From assembly GCA_014529385.2 (NCBI GenBank), contig CM043966.1:41754537-41818536 (forward strand): 64,000 nt of DNA, read 5' to 3'. Positions 11,132 through 20,438 of the stretch are shown here, one piece after another. Below the pieces are notes generated by a model. It was given only the letters and a program-made list of their open reading frames with translations, searched no databases and had not been told where the DNA came from. Made by a program: the position numbers and the translations under genes. Source of the DNA: Adiantum capillus-veneris. Lineage: Eukaryota > Streptophyta > Polypodiopsida > Polypodiales > Pteridaceae. Positions within the stretch are counted from its first letter, which is position 1. Each line of letters opens with the position of its first letter.

Positions 11132-11812
11132 GGCATCATGCCTTGCATACCCCCAAAGACTATTTGTGGCATATATTGCTAGTTTCCAGGTGCATAACCA
11201 GCCATGATCTGAAACACAGCTCCAATCCCAAAATACCCAAGTTGTACCGCGGGTGGTGGAAGAACATGTTACATGGCCCGGACACTCGTGTTCTCTCCAT
11301 TTAATGCAACATTTGAACTCTGAAAGGTGGTTGGCTGAGCTAGTAAAGCCTGTGGAATAAGTGTCCTAACCACCTGTTCATGGACACCTATTCCACAGTA
11401 GGGCAAAGAGCACGCGGAATTTGTCTTGGAGCCCCAACTAACTCCACGTGCTCTCTGCCCTATTGGGACACATAAGGGACCTGTGCTTGAGCCTCAACGG
11501 GCTCTCCTGCATGAGAGAGTTACCTTGTCTGATGTGACACTGGTGGCGCATACAGAAATTCCATAAACCTAGATTCTGCACCAAGCGAGGAAACACATTC
11601 ACAACAGCAACCAATTGTGTCCTGAATGCATCCTCGTCTATTTGCCCAGTCATAAACCCTTGACCTTGTGGAGCATTCAAATCAACAAAAAGGTACAGAC
11701 AAGGACGGTCGTGAACTCTTGCCACGCTCAAACACCTAGAGGAGGAACAGTCGGTCTGTTTGTCCTATGAGGAGGAACCCTCTTCCCTGGTGTCATTCGT
11801 CTTGTTAGCCAT
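11132..11812 (-). pseudogene. element 1: start of gag, degenerate
   Basis: A minus-strand ATG at 11810-11812 opens MANKTNDTREEG and meets a TAG after 15 codons. Beyond it the frame continues at 11438-11731 with a gag-leader-like segment (GFMTGQIDEDAFRTQL) and then decays. The segment joins the Met/Gly-rich gag leader at 6475-6845 once the inverted-repeat element is left out, so it is the 5' end of the element 1 gag. Confidence 0.55.
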
Positions 11813-12240
11813 AATATAATTCCAAGTTCATGTGCTTTGTCTTCACCGAAAACCAACCAAGGCTCACTTCTTAAGGAAAAAGTGATTACATCTCGGCAAC
11901 GGAACCATGAAAACAACCCGTAGGACGGTAGACTTTACCTTTCACCCAAATCTTTACTTGGTAAACTTTACTTGAACTTAACGACATAGAGCAGCTTTAC
12001 GAATAAACCTGTGACTGGAATTAACACTTCAAACAAACCACGGCTTGGTAGCTAGAGTGCTTCCAAGTAGACAGCGACACCCTGTAGGCCCCAAAGACTG
12101 CCACCCCCTTCGGTATTTCTTTATTCTTATTAACTTGAGAGTGAACCTGCAAATTCCTATGAGCTCTCCCGCTTTTACCAGGCTGAAAATGGCCTACTCT
12201 AGCCCGATTTCGGTAGCATAACCGCAGTAGGAGGGTTCAC
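11813..12240 (-). repeat. element 1: 5' LTR remnant and leader
   Basis: In reverse, 12083 to about 12240 matches the last roughly 160 bp of the family C LTR (AATAAAG near 12121, ending GGGGCCTACA). Bases 11813-12082 match the leader repeat seen at 61-333 and 19415-19590. This places element 1 in the same family as the C LTRs. The upstream part of the LTR is missing. Confidence 0.6.
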
Positions 12241-12535
12241 CCCAACTCAACGTGCTCAAAAGAGGGGTGATGCTAGAGCTAGCAATTCACATGTACATAC
12301 GCATTCAGCACAATAGAAGTGTACATTGCTTGACAAATGTGAAAGGTATAATGCTCACTTCTATGATAGACAGAAATGAAAAAAGTATGAAGGTTCCATT
12401 AAGTCATTTGTACATATGTTTTATAATCTTTCTTCCGGATATGTGCGATGATAAATGGGTGCTAACCACACTAAATCATATGTGGCATGTATACCAGGCA
12501 TGCAATTGAGGACATTCACGATTTCAAGAGGGGGT
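12241..12535 (+). repeat. 3' internal end of a family C element with polypurine tract
   Basis: The block AGAGGGGTGATGCTAGAGC near 12262 resembles 8500-8530. The last bases before the LTR are AAGAGGGGG, a plausible polypurine tract placed two bases before the TGTCAC of the LTR at 12536. No gene seen. Confidence 0.45.
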
Positions 12536-12761
12536 ATGTCACAAGACTGTGACAAACACTAACCTTATTGCTTGGTTTCCTTCCCTTGATTTTTATTTAA
12601 TTTTTGGGACCCTCTTTTTGAAATCACAAATACTCAGACATTGCATGGCCAATGTGAAATGGCTGTTGACCTAGAGTTTCACCCGCCGAGGTAGCCACGA
12701 GCTGGTTGGGCCGATTGGCTATCACGAGACGGGCACCACGTGCCAATAGAAAAGAACAGAC

Positions 12762-13421
12762 TGTCACAAGACGGGCACCACCTGCCAATAGAAAAGAACA
12801 GACTGAACAGACTTTTAGCACTTCAATAACAACTGAACTAAAAGAGAGAGACGACACACGACACGGAGTGGCGGAATTCCACCCTAGAGAGTATTGGCCC
12901 CAAACCTTGGCGCCCCTTTCGGTATTACTTTATCTTGCATCAACACAGTACAAGCCAGTACTCCAAACTCTGCACCTTCTCCAGGAAGCATGCCAGAGAA
13001 TGAGCCCTTAACACATATTTACAGGCCCTTGGCCTATGAAAAGCAGTTTACATGAAAAGCCTTCAAACTCAAAAGCTTCTGGTCCAAAAGCAATGCCAAA
13101 AAGCTGCCAGCGTAATTTACGAAAATCCATACAACCTGCCACATCATCAGCCAGCGCAAAACGCGAAAATCCATACAGTCTACCACATCATTAGTCAACA
13201 TTTTTTTCAAAAATCTGCCACGTCATCAGCAGCTACGCAATTTGTGTGTGTGTGGGTCCTGCTTTATTTCCTTTATGTCACTTGGGGCCCCGTCAGACAA
13301 GGTCCCCATAAGTTGGTAGGACTTCTTCTGTTACTTGTTCTTCTTAGGGTTTAGGCCCCTCGGCCAGCATTTGCAAGTTGGCTCCATTCTTTAGGCTTTG
13401 ACACGTCAACAGTTTGTGACA
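12762..13421 (-). repeat. family B LTR, copy 1
   Basis: Starts TGTCACAAGACGGGC and ends TTTGTGACA in plus orientation. It matches 17778-18452 and the interrupted copy at 13422-15077. A further 43-bp piece of the same start lies at 12719-12761. It is joined directly to the next copy without a spacer. Confidence 0.75.
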
Positions 13422-13906
13422 CAGACTGAACAAACTTTTAGCACTTCAATAACAATTGAACTGAAAAATAGAGAGAGAGAGAGAGAGAGAGAGACGACAC
13501 GCGACACGGAGTGGTGGAATTCCACCCCAGAGAGTATTGGCCCCAAACCTTGGCGCCCCTTTCGGTATTTCTTTATATTGCATCAACTCAGTACAAGCCG
13601 ATACTTCAAACTCTGCACCTTCTCCAAGAAGCATGCCAAAAAATGAGCCCTAGCCTCATATTTAAAGGCCCTTGGCCTAAAAACCAATTACAGTGAAAAG
13701 CCTTCAAAACTCAAAAGCTTCTGGTCCAAAAGCAATGCCAAAAAGCTGCCAGCGTAATTTACGAAAATCCATATAGCTGCCTCATCAACAGCCAGCGCAA
13801 AACGTGGAATTCTATACAGTCTGCCACGTCATCAATCTGCATAATTTTCGAAAAACTTGCCACGTCATCAATTCCACGCAATTTCTTCAGTGTGTGTGTG
13901 TGTGGG

Positions 13907-14901
13907 TGTCACGTGACACATCCAGTCCTATGTGTCCGTGGACAAGCTACAGCATGATCAAGGTTCAGTCAGTTCAGTCAAGTCTAGATTAGCAATGATC
14001 TAGCACTTTTGTGAGTCTATTCGTAGACCGTGCATGCCCAGTCACTGAGTGTAGATGCATATCCTCTGGTTGCACACAGCATGATCATTAGTATTCCCTT
14101 CAGAATCCATTAGATTCAATCAAGGGAATTTTCCAGTGCATTAAGCCTATTTTCCCTATTTTTGGTATTTTCACTTATTATTTTTAAGTGACTTCCCAAC
14201 AAAAGTAGGTAGGGCAATTTTGCTAAGTTAATATATAAGCAAACCCAAGTTAGCACTTTCTGGCAGAAGAGGCAGCAGGAGCACATGCTCAATAGGCACC
14301 TTCTCAGCAGAACCCTGGCAGGACCATTGGCGTTTTTGGGTCCCCATTCTCGCCATACACATCATCTAGTGTTTTTCCAGCAGGCCCAACAGCGTTTTTC
14401 CAACCACTCAAAACAGCAGCAGATCAGCCCTAATTGGTTGCAGAAGAACCTCCATTTTCAGCCATAAAAACGCAGCCAAAACAGTCATTTTCAGCCACCG
14501 AAACAATCCCGAAATTCAACAGTTAGAAGACGACAGATTTCAGCCCTAAAGTCGTCGTCATCATCACCGTCGTCATCATCGGCATAGTCCCACATTGCAT
14601 CAGTCCATTGCATTCGCATTGTACCACTTTGTGCAATCATAAGTAGACCACTCTCGCTGACGAGAGTGGGGCCTTTGGAGGAGGGTTTTACAACGTCTCT
14701 AATGTCGTATCTCTCTTCTCTCTCTATCTCTCAGTCTCATACACTTACACGCACAGTGTCCATTCACTTTGTTTGTGATCATAGCATTCTCCATAAAGAA
14801 CGGAAGGCTCTCCCTTCCATAAGAACTAAAAGGAACCTTGAGCACAGTTCGGAGCACTCATCTTGAGCAAAGCGCAAACAATCATTCCGCTGCACCTAAC
14901 A
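13907..14901 (+). mobile_element. solo LTR, family A, copy 3 (TSD GTGGG)
   Basis: Starts TGTCACGTGACAC, ends CCTAACA, and has perfect GTGGG duplications at 13902-13906 and 14902-14906. Length is 995 bp, shorter than the other copies mainly because the GCGTTTT motif region is reduced. TATA-like TATATAAG lies at 14232-14239. It is inserted in a family B LTR at a TG-repeat/GGG boundary; the uninterrupted version of the site is visible at 13240-13260. Confidence 0.9.
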
Positions 14902-15077
14902 GTGGGTCCTGCTTTATTTTAATCCTTTGTCACTTGGGGCCCCATCGAATGGGGTCCCCATAAGTTGGTAGAACTTCTTCTTCTGTTACTTGTTCTTCTT
15001 AGGGTTTAGGCCCCTCGGCCAACATCTGCAAGTTGGCTCCCTTCTTCAGGGCTTTGACATGTCAGCAGTTTGTGACA

Positions 15078-16109
15078 TCTCCCCTTCTTGAAAGAGAGTA
15101 ATCGTCCGCGATTACAGCATATTTGCAAAACAACTCAAGTTAGCTCAAAAATTTCCGAGGGACAATCAGTTTGCTCTTTTTGTTAAGGAGTTAGCTTCTC
15201 CTTTCGGCTCTTTTGGTCTAGGAGTTAGCTTCTCCTTTCATCCAGATCGGAACTCTTGATATTCCGGCATAGTAAAATTAGCAATCACACCCAGACCGTA
15301 GTGATCTTCCACGGGTATCTTGATGCATTAAAATTTAGGCAATTTCATCCAATCAAGAATATTCAGTGGTTGGCACATCACAATGCAATACAAATGCTCA
15401 CATATGCATGTTACAAGAAATAGAAACATAAAGCCGCCGATGAACACTCCCCCCGCAAATAACCATCCAGGTCCGGGCCATGTGTTGTTCAACGGCTCCC
15501 TCATCACTCCTCCCGCAAATAACCTAAAAAGATCCGGGCCATGAGATATAGAGGCCTTTTACAACCAAACGCTCCCTAGACCGCAACCTGCGTCGTTTGG
15601 AGGTGTTGAGAGTAACCACTACTCAGACTTCCTAATACTCCCCCCGTAAATAACCATGCAGGTCCGCGCCATGAGTAACAACACTTCTCAATCATTCAAT
15701 ACTCCCCCCGCAAATAACCACAAGGGTCCACGCCATGTATGAACAAGCATTCTTAAATATCATTTCTCACCCTCCACCCCGGAGTAAAATCACCAATCAT
15801 TGATACCAGTATTAAAACCAGAGTCAAACATTTCAAATCGGCACCAAGATAGGTTTAAAACAGATACCATCCATTTCAAACAAATTTCAAACAATACTTT
15901 CTCAAACAAAGTTCAAAAGTATCTAACTATAAAAGAACTAGAGAGTTTATTCAGGGTTTTGTTCGGACAACCGAACTTTGATAACGACTGGCTTGCCCTT
16001 CTGCATCACGGTGATGGTTCGGTTCCGAACCTAGAGAGTCACATCATTCTTGTCATGCCAAGGCATGCCTAATAGAACGTCACAATTGCCCAACTTCATG
16101 ATGTGGAAA
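15078..16109 (-). repeat. element B 3' noncoding region with repeated 37-bp motif
   Basis: About 1 kb between the protease and the LTR has no open frame of note. It contains four spaced copies, near 15447, 15504, 15638 and 15702, of a motif ACTCCCCCCGCAAATAACC followed by GGTCC and GGCCATG or CGCCATG. On the coding strand each copy ends in a purine run GCGGGGGGAGT. Confidence 0.6.
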
Positions 16110-16520
16110 TCAGTTTTTCCATGATAATCTTGAATAGTCAACTGGAAGAGCACCAATGAGCAGTACCACTTTCTGAGTTTGCCCCGTGGCTAGCTCAGCT
16201 TCAATTTCTCCACCCTCTGCATCATAATCAAAGTGCATCTGCTTTAAGAATCCTGGATGGATAAAGTTCTCTATAGCTCCGGGGTCAAAGAAAATAAGGG
16301 CTTTGAAGCCATTGACTTTGCCATATGCTCGACACAACTCATTTGTACTTTCAAGGCGTATGCCATAGATGTCAGGTACTAATCCAATAGCCGGTTTAGC
16401 TCGTTTGGCTGGAGATGGTCCTAGGTTTCTATCGAACGTCGACGCAGGAGTCGGCTCGACGGGTCTGTCAGTGCGTTGGGGACAACCGAAATAGTTATAT
16501 CCTGTTTGAAAGCATCCCAA
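16110..16520 (-). pseudogene. element B: aspartic protease domain
   Basis: The minus open frame of 136 codons contains ALIFFDPGAIENFI, the active-site segment of plant Ty3-type proteases in the D-P-G form. It is followed by HPGFLKQM and an ELATGQTQKV strand. It lies directly downstream of gag. The frame ends after about 75 residues of the domain, without a flap region typical of a complete protease. Confidence 0.65.
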
Positions 16521-16562
16521 AACATCGGCCTTCTTGTAGTAAGGTGTCTCGTTGTTGAGGTG

Positions 16563-17548
16563 TCAACGAGGCCTTTGTGGTTGACTTTCACGAGACTCTC
16601 GAGAATTTGTTCTTCGTTGGCGAGAGTTGTGGTTAGTGGCTGGAGATTCTTCTATGGTAAACTCTAGCTTTCCCTTTATCAGTTTGTAGCCAACTGCGGC
16701 ATGGTCCATAAGTTCTTGCATGGTGGAGACTTGCTTGGATAGACAATATTCCTGCAATGGTGATGGTAGTCCAATGGTGTATCGCTCGCATTGGGCCTCC
16801 AAGGGAATAGATCTAAAGGACACCGGAAGGTACACGTCGAGAAACCTTTGGTTATATTCGTCCATGGTTTCGGTGGCAAGCATTTTCAAGTTGTCCCACT
16901 CTGCCAAAATCCGGACTTCAAACATAGAAGTCATGTAACTACGTGTAAAAACTATCTTGAAAGCTTGCCAGGTCCTTGAGGCTTGGAGCATGCGGTTGTC
17001 GCGATTGAACTCCACCATTGCATAGCATTATCTTTAAGAAATCCCGCTACTCGAGAAATCTTGGATTCTTCTGTATAGTTCCCAAAGCATAGATATTGTC
17101 GAATTGCTGTAGGAACTGCAATGCTTTCTTGCGATCTTTCACCCCGAAAAAAGGGAAAATTTGACTGTCGTGCCGCCATCTTTGAAATCTTTGGGTTGGT
17201 TAGGCGCATATCATGGGTATGGATAATAAGGGTATCCATATGGGCTCCAACCATTGTAGCCTGGTGGCGGTGGTGGCAAAGGCGGTTGCATTGGATCAGG
17301 GTCAAATGGCTGCACCAGGTTCCTGAAACTCCCCCGATCGGAACAGACGGCTAAGAAGGTTGCCAGTTGGAAGCTCTTGTACTTTCTGATGCCGGAGGAG
17401 GGGGTACCACCTGGGGCATCAGAGGGGGTAACATGTAGTTCAAAAATTGTTGAAAACTTTGCAGCATCGGAAGATTCTGTTGAGGATGCCGCGAAAGAAT
17501 GTCGTGAAGTTCGTTGAGCAGAAAATGTAAATATTCTGCTGAATCCAT
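16563..17548 (-). pseudogene. element B: gag, frameshifted
   Basis: The likely start is the ATG at 17546-17548 (MDSAEYLHFLLNELHD). A Pro/Gln-rich region follows, then in another frame a gag core with FFRGER, VAGFLKDNAMQWW (about 17030-17160) and, in a third frame, WQAFKIVFTRSYMTS and MDEYNQRF (16563-17018). At least two frameshifts separate these parts. No zinc knuckle is visible. The C terminus is arginine/serine-rich. Confidence 0.7.
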
Positions 17549-17763
17549 AAATTCCCAAGTCTTGGGTTCTTTATGGCTTATGCCCTGTAAGACATAGCGA
17601 TGAAGACGGGAGCGCACCCAATGCGCGATGAAGTAAGGGTGGGAATGGCTAATAAGTCCGGGGTCAGGGCCCGAAGATACCTCAAATAAATCCAAAAGTC
17701 TCTGGTTTGCTCTGTCTGCTCTTTTGTGGGACCGGTATGCTTTCAGAAAAACACACGCTTGAT

Positions 17764-17775
17764 GCTCTGATACCA
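17764..17775 (-). other. primer-binding site, initiator Met-tRNA
   Basis: On the minus strand it reads TGGTATCAGAGC, complementary to the 3' end of plant initiator Met-tRNA, two bases from the family B LTR end. Confidence 0.85.
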
Positions 17776-17777
17776 AA

Positions 17778-18452
17778 GTCACAAGACGGGCACCACGTGC
17801 CAATAGAAAAGAACAGATTGAACAAACTTTTAGCACTTCAATAACAACTGAACTGAAAGAGAGAGACGACACGCGACACGGAGTGGCGGAATTCCACCCC
17901 AGAGAGTATTGGCCCCAAACCTTGGCGCCCCTTTCGGTATTTCTTTATATTGCATCAACTCAGTACAAGCCGGTACTTCAGACTCTGCACCTTCTCCAGG
18001 AAGCATGCCAAAGAATGAGCCATAGCCTCATATTTAAAGGCCCTTGGCCTAAGAAGCAATTACAGTGAAAAGCCTTCAAAACTCAAAAGCTTCTGGTCCA
18101 AAAGCAATGCCAAAAAGCTGCCAGCGTAATTTACAAAAATCCGTACAGCTGCCACGTTAGCAGCCAACGCAAAACGCGGAATTCCGTACACCTTGCCACG
18201 TCATCAGTCAGCGTAATTTTTGAAAAACTTGCCACGTCATCAGTTCCACGCAATTCCTTCAGTGTGTGTGTGTGTGTGGGCCCTGCTTTACTTTAATCCT
18301 TTATGTCACTTCGGGCCCCATCGGACAGGGTCCCCATAAGTTCGTAGGACTTCTTCTTCTGTTACTGTTGTTCTTAGGGTTTAGGCCCCTCGGCCGACAT
18401 CTGCAAGTTGGCTCCCTTCTTCAGGGCTTTGACACGTCAGCAGTTTGTGACA
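17778..18452 (-). repeat. element B 5' LTR
   Basis: 675 bp, matching 12762-13421. On the minus strand it starts TGTCACAAACTG and runs to the primer-binding site. A TG repeat near 18261 and (GA) units near 17855 are shared with the other copies. Confidence 0.75.
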
Positions 18453-19414
18453 TCAGCACTAAAATCTGACTAGTATAGAAGTGGCTAGACTCAGTAAAAG
18501 TCATTTAGGCCCCTCGTCGAGACTTTATAAGTTGGTGGCTACTAGGAAATTAAACCAAATGGGCAAAGTGGACACGTAGCAGCCTGGCAGCAATCTACAG
18601 GACACCTCAGCAAGAGGGGGCCCCCAAAATCGATTTGGAAGGGCTGATTTTGATTAATATGTGACTACTTTGTGTGTGAGTAGTGGGAGCAAGTGATCAC
18701 AGCTTTAATGGAAAGCTTGCCTTCTCCTCTGTCTTATGTAGCACAATGATTTTGCTCTCCCTTTTGAATACATATTCATGATGCCCAGCGGGCTATTCAT
18801 CTGTTATGTAAAGTTGTAGGGATTCTATGCTCGATTGCCGAGGCAAGAGCCTCTTGCACAGATACCGAATCAGCTACGCATTGATTCGAGCAGGTGCACG
18901 CGCTAACAGGACGATTTAGAGAGATTTCTCGTGAGAAATCTCGTCTAAATCAAAGGGCAAGTAATTCTATAGGTGCGGGATCTCAAGGGCTACCACAGGA
19001 GTGATGAACACATGAATCGGAGCCAAAAACAGAGAGTTACAGCTTGCTGTAATTTTTTGCAGGTTTAGAGTTTCGGTCACTTTTGATGCCTAAATGTCTC
19101 AAGAGCTTCAGGGAAGCTAGGGAGCTGTCATACAAGTGTTTTGGTGCATTTTAGAGGCCAAATACAGAGAATTCAGCGTGTTGTAATTTCTTGCCAGGTT
19201 TATGAAAGTGCTCTAAAGGGCGGCGTGGGAAATCACCATTTACTTGGGTTTTTGCCCATGCAGACTTCTACTGCCGTTATGTCGCCAAAATTGGGCTAGA
19301 GTAGGAAAAATTTAGCCCGATAAAAGTGGGACAGCTTGTAGAAGTTTATAGGTTTTTTGAAGTGCAATAAGAATAAAGAAATACCATAAGGGGTGCCACT
19401 CTTTGGGGTCAACA

Positions 19415-20438
19415 CGATGTCGTCGTCTACTTGGGAGCACTCTAGCTACCAAGTCGTAAATTGTTCGAAGTGGTGAATTCTGGTTACACGTTTATTTGTG
19501 AAGCTGCTTTGTGTCATAAAGTGCGTGAAAAAGTTAAGACAGTTTATTTATGGGTGAAAGCTAAAGTTTACCGCCCTTTAGTAAGGCTCCAAATCAGTTT
19601 CAACTTTCATCAGATCTTGTGTGTAAGATGATCCTTTGATGGCCTAAGTGCTTCATACACTAGTTGAGATGAAGTGATATGAGAGCACATTGCACTCATA
19701 CAAGCCAGGTACAAGGGGATACGTTAAAACCAGCCAAGCTTTGAACTTGTATAATATGTATTATACGAGGCTCAAGTAAAATATGTGCACTCTAATATGT
19801 ATCTTTCAAGAGAGGGTCAAGTCTCGGAGATCAAGTGGAGCCAAAAACTTGAATATTTTGCAAACATCTAGTGCTAAAAATGTGTATACTTGCAAGTAGA
19901 TTCGAAAAAAGGTGAGTGAATGAACATTAGATCCTTATGTGTCGTATCTTTTCCATGCCGTGGAAATATGTGAGTTTTTGTTCAATTTAAATCCTTTACA
20001 ATGCTTGGGACTTTCACACTTGCAATGCCAGTAGCCTGCTTATCTTCACGATGCCGTGGAAATATGTGAGTTTTTGTTCATCTTAATACCTTTACAATGC
20101 TTGGGACTTTCACTTGCAATGCCCGTAGCCTACTTATCTTCACAATATAAGCTATTACCATGCCTTATTAGAGGAGCACATTATAAGTGTCCATCAAGCT
20201 CTTCTTCAAGGAGTATCAGACATTGGCGAGGACTTTGGTTGCTCATTCAAAAGATGTTCCACTTCCTTCTTGAGGACACAACATAATTGGTTAAACCTTG
20301 TAATGTGAATGGGTGTGTGGATGTGGTGTGGACTGTAAATTCTCTTGCACAAAAATACTAAGCAAATGTGTGTGAATGTGCACAGACATGCAAGTATCTC
20401 TCTTTCTCTCTAACAACACAATGAATAAGTATGCTGAC
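19415..20438 (+). repeat. family C leader, then a 96-bp tandem duplication
   Basis: 19415-19590 is the leader of family C elements. From there to DOHH I see no gene. 19955-20050 is repeated as 20051-20146, the second copy slightly shorter. The last DOHH exon was looked for here and not found. Confidence 0.6.

Larger units (their letters stand above)
13422..18452 (-). mobile_element. element B: gag/protease-only LTR retrotransposon
   Basis: Minus-strand orientation is set by the primer-binding site next to the right LTR (17778-18452) and a purine-rich AAGAAGGGGAGA, in minus orientation, abutting the left LTR at 15078. The left LTR (13422-15077) lacks about 35 bp at its outer end and contains a family A solo LTR. 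The internal part is only 2.7 kb and encodes gag and an aspartic protease. There is no RT, RNase H or integrase, so movement would have needed proteins from another element. Gag is frameshifted. Confidence 0.75.
12536..19414 (+). mobile_element. family C LTR interrupted by B and A elements
   Basis: The LTR starts TGTCACAAGACTG at 12536 and is broken near 12718 by family B sequence. It resumes at 18453 and ends GGGGTCAACA at 19414, followed by the family leader (19415-19590). The two parts total about 1.15 kb and follow the same block order as 8694-10096. It has PPT-like sequence on its left and leader on its right. It therefore sits as internal-LTR-internal, as expected after recombination between tandem copies. 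Confidence 0.6.

Noticed and set aside
15447-15740. Regular motif with variable spacers considered as a CRISPR-like array
   Set aside because: Only four diverged copies with spacing from about 57 to 134 bases, in a eukaryotic retroelement.
16110-16520. D-P-G in the protease active site considered an inactivating change
   Set aside because: The same form occurs in three separate elements here and is common in plant Ty3 elements.
17764-17775. TGGTATCAGAGC considered as part of a tRNA-Met gene (also at 44360 and 55376)
   Set aside because: Only the 12-base primer site is present next to LTR ends; there is no cloverleaf.
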